Shown here: positions 17,901 through 64,000 of the stretch, in pieces
Numbering within the stretch: the stretch's first letter is position 1
Layout of the letters: every line of letters begins with the position of its first letter
Source of the DNA: Glandiceps talaboti
Lineage: Eukaryota; Hemichordata; Enteropneusta; Spengelidae
DNA length: 64,000 nucleotides
Reading direction: 5' to 3'
Assembly: GCF_964340395.1 (NCBI RefSeq)
Contig: NC_135571.1
Span: 7,304,453 to 7,368,452, forward strand
Notes under the pieces: model-generated
Told to the model about the DNA's origin: nothing
Databases searched by the model: none
The model's input: only the letters and a program-made list of their open reading frames with translations
Position numbers and translations under genes: made by a program

Positions 17901-20161
17901 TGACTCTACCGAACAACACAGGTTTTTCCTGGGTACTTCAGTTTCCTCCTGCATTAACACTGAACCCATGAGGAATGGCCCTCACTGGACTTCTTGGGAG
18001 ACAAGTGTTTATATACTTAAAGAATGATCCAGTATAAATAAAGATTATTATTATTATAACTGCTGTGATACTGTACTCTAATATATAAGACTAAAATGGC
18101 GTCATTTTATTCATGTAATATGAGAATACATTATCTAAATATCAAAGTAAATATCATTACATGTTTTGTACATCTTTACTTTCAACAGCTCATGGTTGCA
18201 CTGAAGAAGGGCACAATAAGAATCTATGACCTCACATCACAGCAGCCAATCATATCACTGGATACAAATCATGTGCCATTGATGTCAGCTGATATCAGTT
18301 TTCTTGACCCTCAACGTATTGGTGGTATTGGTAATGGTCATTGGATGATTTGGGACGCGACAATGTCAAGGTCAGGATATAATAATTTCTACTAAGGCCT
18401 AACAAAATAAATTGTGTGGTTCTGATACGCTCAAGTTTAGAATAGGTGGGGTAGGTAGATTTTTTATTTTATTTTATTTTTGCATATGTGAGTGTATAGT
18501 TCAGGTAGTTATGTTTTCTATATGGTCTCTATGTTATTGGTTTCTTCTCATCAGATGTACAGCCATTACAGATTGGAAGAACAGTACTTGTGTTTTATTG
18601 GTAGTATAAATTCTGGATTGCAAATTTCACTTACTTAGTAGCATTAGTGGAATCCTACCCCCACTCCTACCCCTACCCACCTTGTGATAACTTTCTGTAC
18701 ACCTGCAATAAAGACCAGATACAACAGTGTTATGCAGAACTCTACTAGCAAAATGTACCAACATCACTACTATAGAGATTTCTACTCACAGAGTCAAAAC
18801 ATTTCTTGAAAACAAATCATTTTCATGACATCTCGTTAGCATCACCAGGGGTGAACCCCAAGACCATGTACATTTATTCTAACATACCAATATCACTTGT
18901 TCACTTTAAATGTTTAATAACAGAACCCTATTACCCCATTTCTACTTTCCTAATAAGTGCACTACCGTACTGGTATAACTTATGGATTGCAAATTTCACT
19001 TATTTAGCCTTTGAGGAATCCTACCATATACATTATTCTTACATATCAATATCATTTGTTCCCTTTTCTTTTTTTTTTATTATTCAATACAACTGCAAGA
19101 CAATACTGTACATAGGAAATCAATACGCTACACTTGTTCACTTCAGTGTTAACGGAACCCTAACCCCATATCTACTTTCCTGGTTTATTTTCAGTTTACC
19201 ACAGGACAGTAGACAAGCACATAATGAAGGAGGTAGACACTTCAAATGGTCTCGTGTTAGTGAAAATTTATTTGCCACCACTGGTCACGACCAGGTCAAA
19301 GTCTTTCACTTGGGTCATTCACAGGTAAGAAATTTGACTTTTTCCGATGCAACAATCATTTAGTTTTGTAAATCAGAAATTTGTTTTGTAAATCAGAGTA
19401 TTTGTTTTTGATGGCATACGTTGTATCATGTCAATATGTGATGCCAAGAAGCCTGTGGCTGTACTATGTTGATTGGAATCAATACACAAGTTGTTAGTTT
19501 GTAGCTGTGAAAAATTTCAAATTATCTTGTAGTAGTTCGGACTTAGAGCTAGTCTGTAAGGTATGCCATGATGGGGCGCCCTCACACATCAGTCATCCCC
19601 TCCCAGGTGAGGCTGGTTAGAGTAGAACGAAACAGCCTATCTCACAGTCTAACTCTAAATACCCACAATGCAGCATATTTTGGCTAAATAACTCAGTATA
19701 TACAGTAACAGCTGTAGACGACCAAGTGATTTAACCAAAGTATATATAAATTATTTTACGTTTGACTTCAGAATTATGACAAGTTATGATTCCAGGACAA
19801 GAAAACAATGTTTTGGTTGAATTTCAGATTATGTTAAAAGTCGGTTCTGAAATGAGAGGGATGTGTTATGCCATCTGACATGTACTGATTGCAACCATAC
19901 TTTCATGAAATTAATCTCGCATCTGATTAGTCTTACAACTTTTTCAAACTTACAAAACAATTAGAAACTATTCATTTTATATCAGTTGTTTGTTTTTATC
20001 TAAACTGGTACCTAGATTTAACACTTTTTTTTTTTCATTTCCAGGTCCCTGTATCTACAACACTGCCAGTCTTTGCAGGGGGTCTGAGTTGGCATGCCAA
20101 CCTACCAGTCTGTGCAGTGGGAGGGGATAGGAAAGTACATCTTTGGGTCACTGAAATTTAA
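14997..20161 (+). CDS. NUP37: Nucleoporin Nup37, WD40 protein of the Nup107-160 (Y) complex, seven coding exons
   Basis: Exons 14997-15149, 15903-16027, 16450-16522, 17372-17557, 18189-18370, 19195-19324 and 20045-20161, all GT-AG and phase-consistent, join to 321 codons (human is 326). Recognisable Nup37 blocks are LIAYGDSKRV near residue 34, FCTAGADFKLRLFSSDL, EGH...ASVSDDSTCRIWDMDG, SPGMSICWHPDEPAKLMVA, KKGTIRIYDLTSQQPIISL, VPLMSA, SENLFATTGHDQVK and the C-terminus GLSWH...LPVCAVGGD...LWVTEI. The DDSTCRIWD and HWMIWD segments are typical WD40 blade ends. The protein caps the Nup160 arm of the Y complex in the nuclear pore scaffold. Exon 5 ends only about 24 bp before a repeat element. A full SINE and a fragment occupy intron 4. 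The 3' neighbour MRPL23 is convergent. Confidence 0.97.
15319..15405. repeat. (GAT)n trinucleotide microsatellite with G tract
   Basis: GATGAT units with GGT variants, ending in a G run near 15397. His- or Ser-rich reverse frames are repeat translations. It lies in NUP37 intron 1. Confidence 0.93.
16290..16382. repeat. Interspersed repeat fragment, inverse of 9895-10015
   Basis: 'ggccatattggattctaaaa' followed by 'ggtgacccc' matches the other intronic fragment in the opposite orientation. It lies in NUP37 intron 2. No coding content. Confidence 0.6.
17085..17205 (+). repeat. 5'-truncated SINE copy
   Basis: From 'ttccctgggcac' through 'ccatgagggatggccctcac' to 'atccagta' this matches the body of the full SINE at 17781-18058 but lacks the tRNA-like head. 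The 5' truncation is typical of retrotransposed copies. It lies in NUP37 intron 3. Confidence 0.8.
17781..18058 (+). mobile_element. tRNA-derived SINE, apparently full length
   Basis: The head contains a pol III A box TAGTGGAGTGG (17791-17801) and a B box GGTTCGAACC (17834-17843), 32 bp apart, as in tRNA genes. The head is followed by a unique body ('tttcctcctgcattaacact', 'ggccctcactggacttcttg') and an ATT microsatellite tail (18040-18057). A truncated copy lies at 17085-17205. It is not a functional tRNA: no acceptor stem pairing closes right after the B box region. It would be moved by an unseen LINE. It inserted in NUP37 intron 4. Confidence 0.88.
18395..18610. repeat. AGGCCTAA-ended element, copy 1 (partial)
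   Basis: It begins 'aggcctaacaaaat' and contains 'ggtttcttctcatcagatgt' and 'acagccattacagat'. The same blocks occur on the opposite strand at 52371-52740, and one end occurs at 24522-24594. Open frames inside (e.g. a Phe/Cys-rich one) are not genes. It starts about 24 bp after the donor of NUP37 exon 5. Confidence 0.7.
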
Positions 20162-20407
20162 GGCAATTGATGTCAAACTTGTTCAACTGCAAAAGGTTCA
20201 TCCTAACAGAATAACTCAGTGAATAATCAAGGGATTTTTTAATTATTTCCTTATCATTCACCTTGGAGAAACATTCAGACCTCTATATATATCTCAGCAT
20301 CCCCACCCCCATCCCGACCCCCTCCCAGATGTTGGAATCTTTATATATCGCATTTTTTCTTTCTTGCTAAAATATTGTTTTGTATCCATTTTCAATTTTT
20401 CATATTG

Positions 20408-20413
20408 AATAAA
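20408..20413 (+). terminator. NUP37 poly(A) signal AATAAA
   Basis: AATAAA lies 247 bp after the NUP37 stop codon, followed by a T/G-rich stretch (ctttgtttcatttcat) as expected downstream of a cleavage site. Confidence 0.75.
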
Positions 20414-20689
20414 GTGGTATAAGTTTTGAAATATTCAGGACTTTGTTTCATTTCATTTTCATGTTATTAGCTGCAGGAGTTATTACCGTACCCCTGTTTA
20501 AAATATTAAAACAGTTATCTGAAAACAGTGAATGGTTAAAGTTTTTGAAGTTACTATTATTTCATGTGTTGTAACTGTGGTTTCTCTGAACAGTTTCTTA
20601 AATAAGGGACTTATACTGTAGGTATGTGGAATGTTAATCTGTGTCAACAAGACATGTGAAATCATGTCAAAACAGTAAGGGTATGAGGT

Positions 20690-21200
20690 GTTTGTTGATA
20701 TGGGGTGGGAGTGGGGAAAGGGGGTCTGTCTATTGTTAGAATAGTGATGATGGGAGGGACATCACAGGTGTTTGCTTACAGTGGGGGCTCAGTTGTCAAA
20801 ATAGTGCCGGGGTGAGTGATATGAAAGGTGTTTGTTGACAGTGGGGGCTCAGTTGTCAAAATAGTGATGGGGTGAGTGATATGAAAGGTGTTTGTTGACA
20901 GTGGGGGCTCAGTTGTCAAAATAGTTCCGGGGTGAGTGATATGAAAGGTGTTTGTTGACAGTGGGGGCTCAGTTGTCAAAATAGTAATGGGGTGAGTGAT
21001 ATGAGAAATGTTTGTTTACAGAAGGTTCTAAGTTGTCCAAACAGTGTAGTAGTGAGGGATGTTTTGTTGAAAGTGGGGCCGAGTTGTCCAAAAGGTGTAG
21101 GCGTGAGTGATATGAGAAGTTTTTGTTGACAGTGGGGGCTCAGTTGTCGGAATAGTGATGGGGTGAGTGATATAAGAAGTGTTTGTTGACAGAAGGGTCT
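20690..21200. repeat. Minisatellite, unit about 60 bp, about eight copies
   Basis: Units contain 'gtgggggctcagttgtcaaa' then 'atagtgatggggtgagtgat' and 'atgaaaggtgtttgttgaca'. The central copies (20777-20999) are nearly identical and the flanking ones diverge. Pro/Thr-rich reverse frames (TTEPPLSTNTFHITHP repeated) are translations of the array. It lies between the convergent 3' ends of NUP37 and MRPL23. Confidence 0.93.
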
Positions 21201-21420
21201 CAACACAAAAGATACCATCATGCAGAATATAAATTTTGCCCTTAAAAATTTCATCATCTGAAATTTTTTGATGTAACTCAAAAAAAAAAGAAGTAAGCCC
21301 AGAACTAGTCTTGTTGTTAGTAAGGAGTACCTTTATTTTCAACGACTAGTACTAGACAAGAGATGATGACGAACTGTGAACAAAGTATGTCAAACCAGAT
21401 TTTGAAATTTCAAAACAACT

Positions 21421-21426
21421 TTTATT
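21421..21426 (-). terminator. MRPL23 poly(A) signal candidate
   Basis: TTTATT on the plus strand is AATAAA on the minus strand, about 100 bp past the MRPL23 stop codon. A second A/T-rich candidate lies near 21332. Confidence 0.6.
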
Positions 21427-21523
21427 TACATCATGAGGTACACAAATGCAAACTACTAACAAAAGAAAAAAGGTAGTAAAATGAGAAATAAATCTGAAAC
21501 TACAGTTGTCAACTTCATAGTCA

Positions 21524-38802
<17,279 letters not shown>

Positions 38803-39833
38803 TTTGAATATTTAAATATTTGTTTGTTCGGAAGTCTCGAATCTATTTCTCCAGTTCCTTTTAATTTTCCGTTTTAAAATACAGGGAAAGGCATATTGAT
38901 ATCAATGTGAAAAATTTACTTCCTTTATTCATCACTTAAGAAAATTACATCGCAATGGTCATTATTTGCTATGTGTATTAAAAATAACGCTATGAATAAT
39001 CTCGCGAGGCACGAGATTATGACAATAGTGACGTCATTGATGAGATCCGTTTCAACTTCTTCCGGGTTCAAGTCAACTTGCCCGCCCGGTAATCGTTGTA
39101 AAGCTGGCGTTGTAACTTGTAATATTTCATGAGTTTGAATCTCATTGAGATACACAGCACGAAGAGAGTATTAGTCATAGATATGACATCATCGCTTTGA
39201 TGTGAACTTCTGGGGGAATAATCGGTTTACAAGGTTTCGAGAAAGGAGTAAAAGTAACGCGACCAGGTAGGTAACATTTATTCGTCTAGACAAACGAAGA
39301 TCGTTTTTAGAAAGTCGCTAGAAATGTGCATGGCACGAGTCACCAATCGCCTGCTCGCTTGACACGCGTAGCCAAAACACAACGTCTTACATCGATCGTC
39401 TCCCAGAAATCCGGCCAATTTTTCTGGGTATAAAGAGGCGTGATCTCATTTTCAAGGGCAATCTTGTGACGTTGCGAAGTTACTATTTGTCAATCAATGT
39501 ACCGCCTGTGTGATGCCGCCTGTGTCACTTGTTTGTGCCAGCGCCAACATCTTGATAGCGTAGCTGAGCTGATATTGGTTGGAAGTTCAACAAAAGGGAC
39601 TCACGTGAATAAGGTATCGTACCCACGCAAGTTAATGATTTCACCGGTGAAACGGGAAGTTCCCAATACCGGACAGACGTAATTCTCCGAATCAGTCCAA
39701 CTTAAAAAACACGTTGCACCACGGCTCATTCATACCTAGGTTGTCGGTACGATAACACACATCTCACACGAGAGACGCAAGAAAAACAATTATAGTGTTA
39801 GTCATCGCTTGTTATCCACCAAAGTTTAAAGGA
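38803..39833. promoter_or_regulatory. Divergent promoter region between MRPL23 and the Bcl-2-like gene
   Basis: The two start codons are about 1 kb apart on opposite strands. The middle (about 39000-39700) has visibly more CG dinucleotides than the surroundings, as at animal housekeeping promoters. No TATA box stands out. The 5' UTRs of both genes must begin here. I see no coding exon that fits either gene. Confidence 0.55.
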
Positions 39834-63632
<23,799 letters not shown>

Positions 63633-63828
63633 GTAAGAATTTTAAATCCATTTATACCTATAAAAACAATGGTTTCTGCTAAGCTGAATAGATGGGTTGT
63701 ACTATTATTGATTTACGGGGACACTCAACAAGCATAACTGTTCTCAAAATATCAATGTGAAAATGGTAGGACCTGAGATAATCACATATATGTTAGGGGG
63801 TCTAATGCAAAACTTAAACCTAAGCGTA

Positions 63829-64000
63829 ACTCCCTAGCTTTGTATAAATGTGTATCTGCTGTACACTCAGTCCACTCTTCTACATTCTTATCTGTCTTAG
63901 GGAGTCATACACTTCCATCTCAAACCACTTTAACTCCCTAGCTTTGTATAAATGTATCTATTTTACACTCAGTCCACTGTTCTACATTCTTATCTGTCTT
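63829..64000. repeat. Tandem repeat, unit about 107 bp, running to the window edge
   Basis: 'actccctagctttgtataaa' starts near 63828 and 63935; each is followed by 'acactcagtccact' and 'tctacattcttatctgtctt'. It lies in an intron of the Bcl-2-like gene. A similar phrase ('ctccccagcttgtgcataaa') occurs at 15530 in NUP37 intron 1. Confidence 0.85.

Noticed and set aside
18806-19363. 185-codon plus-strand open frame
   Set aside because: Its last part is simply NUP37 exon 6 in frame; the upstream portion is intron reading through without a splice boundary.
20776-21342. Pro/Thr-rich repetitive reverse-strand protein
   Set aside because: Direct translation of the 60-bp minisatellite; no start context, splice sites or conservation.

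Overview
The window is AT-rich eukaryotic (animal) DNA. All recognisable multi-exon genes have GT-AG introns, and most of the sequence is introns and intergenic DNA full of microsatellites, minisatellites, short fold-back elements (MITEs) and a tRNA-derived SINE. Homology (V-ATPase subunit E, NUP37, mitochondrial ribosomal protein L23, a Bcl-2 family candidate, a rhodopsin-class GPCR) fits a bilaterian. The repeat style (gggcgtggtc-type elements, 'agggcgct' motifs, many TACATGTA palindromes) suggests a marine invertebrate such as a hemichordate, echinoderm or lophotrochozoan, but I cannot decide the phylum from sequence alone. No reverse transcriptase, transposase, virus or bacterial-style operon was seen.

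Layout. 1-4137: intergenic, with a small fold-back element and a large TG/TA microsatellite. 4138-5556 (+): intronless class A GPCR, 472 aa. 5557-9041: intergenic, with a ~1 kb repeat and the probable 3' UTR of the next gene. 9042-14494 (-): ATP6V1E1, seven coding exons, 225 aa. 14495-14996: short divergent promoter. 14997-20161 (+): NUP37, seven coding exons, 321 aa. 20690-21200: minisatellite. 21524-38802 (-): MRPL23, four coding exons, 148 aa, with a 13.3 kb intron packed with repeats and a 17-nt first coding exon. 38803-39833: second divergent promoter. 39834 to the window end (+): a long gene running out of the window, whose last visible exon carries a Bax-like BH3 motif. I model it as a Bcl-2 family member with a very long basic N-terminal part, Bcl-G/BCL2L14-like. 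Its 18.3 kb intron (40096-58389) holds no other gene that I can support.

The three conserved genes are housekeeping: a proton pump stalk subunit, a nuclear pore scaffold subunit and a mitoribosome protein. They are arranged head-to-head (ATP6V1E1/NUP37) and tail-to-tail (NUP37/MRPL23), and MRPL23 is head-to-head with the Bcl-2-like gene. The repeats are the other main content: at least five short inverted-repeat element families, several with two or three copies inside the window, plus about a dozen tandem arrays with 27-200 bp units. Exon boundaries were placed by hand from reading frame, splice consensus and remembered family similarity. No alignment was run.
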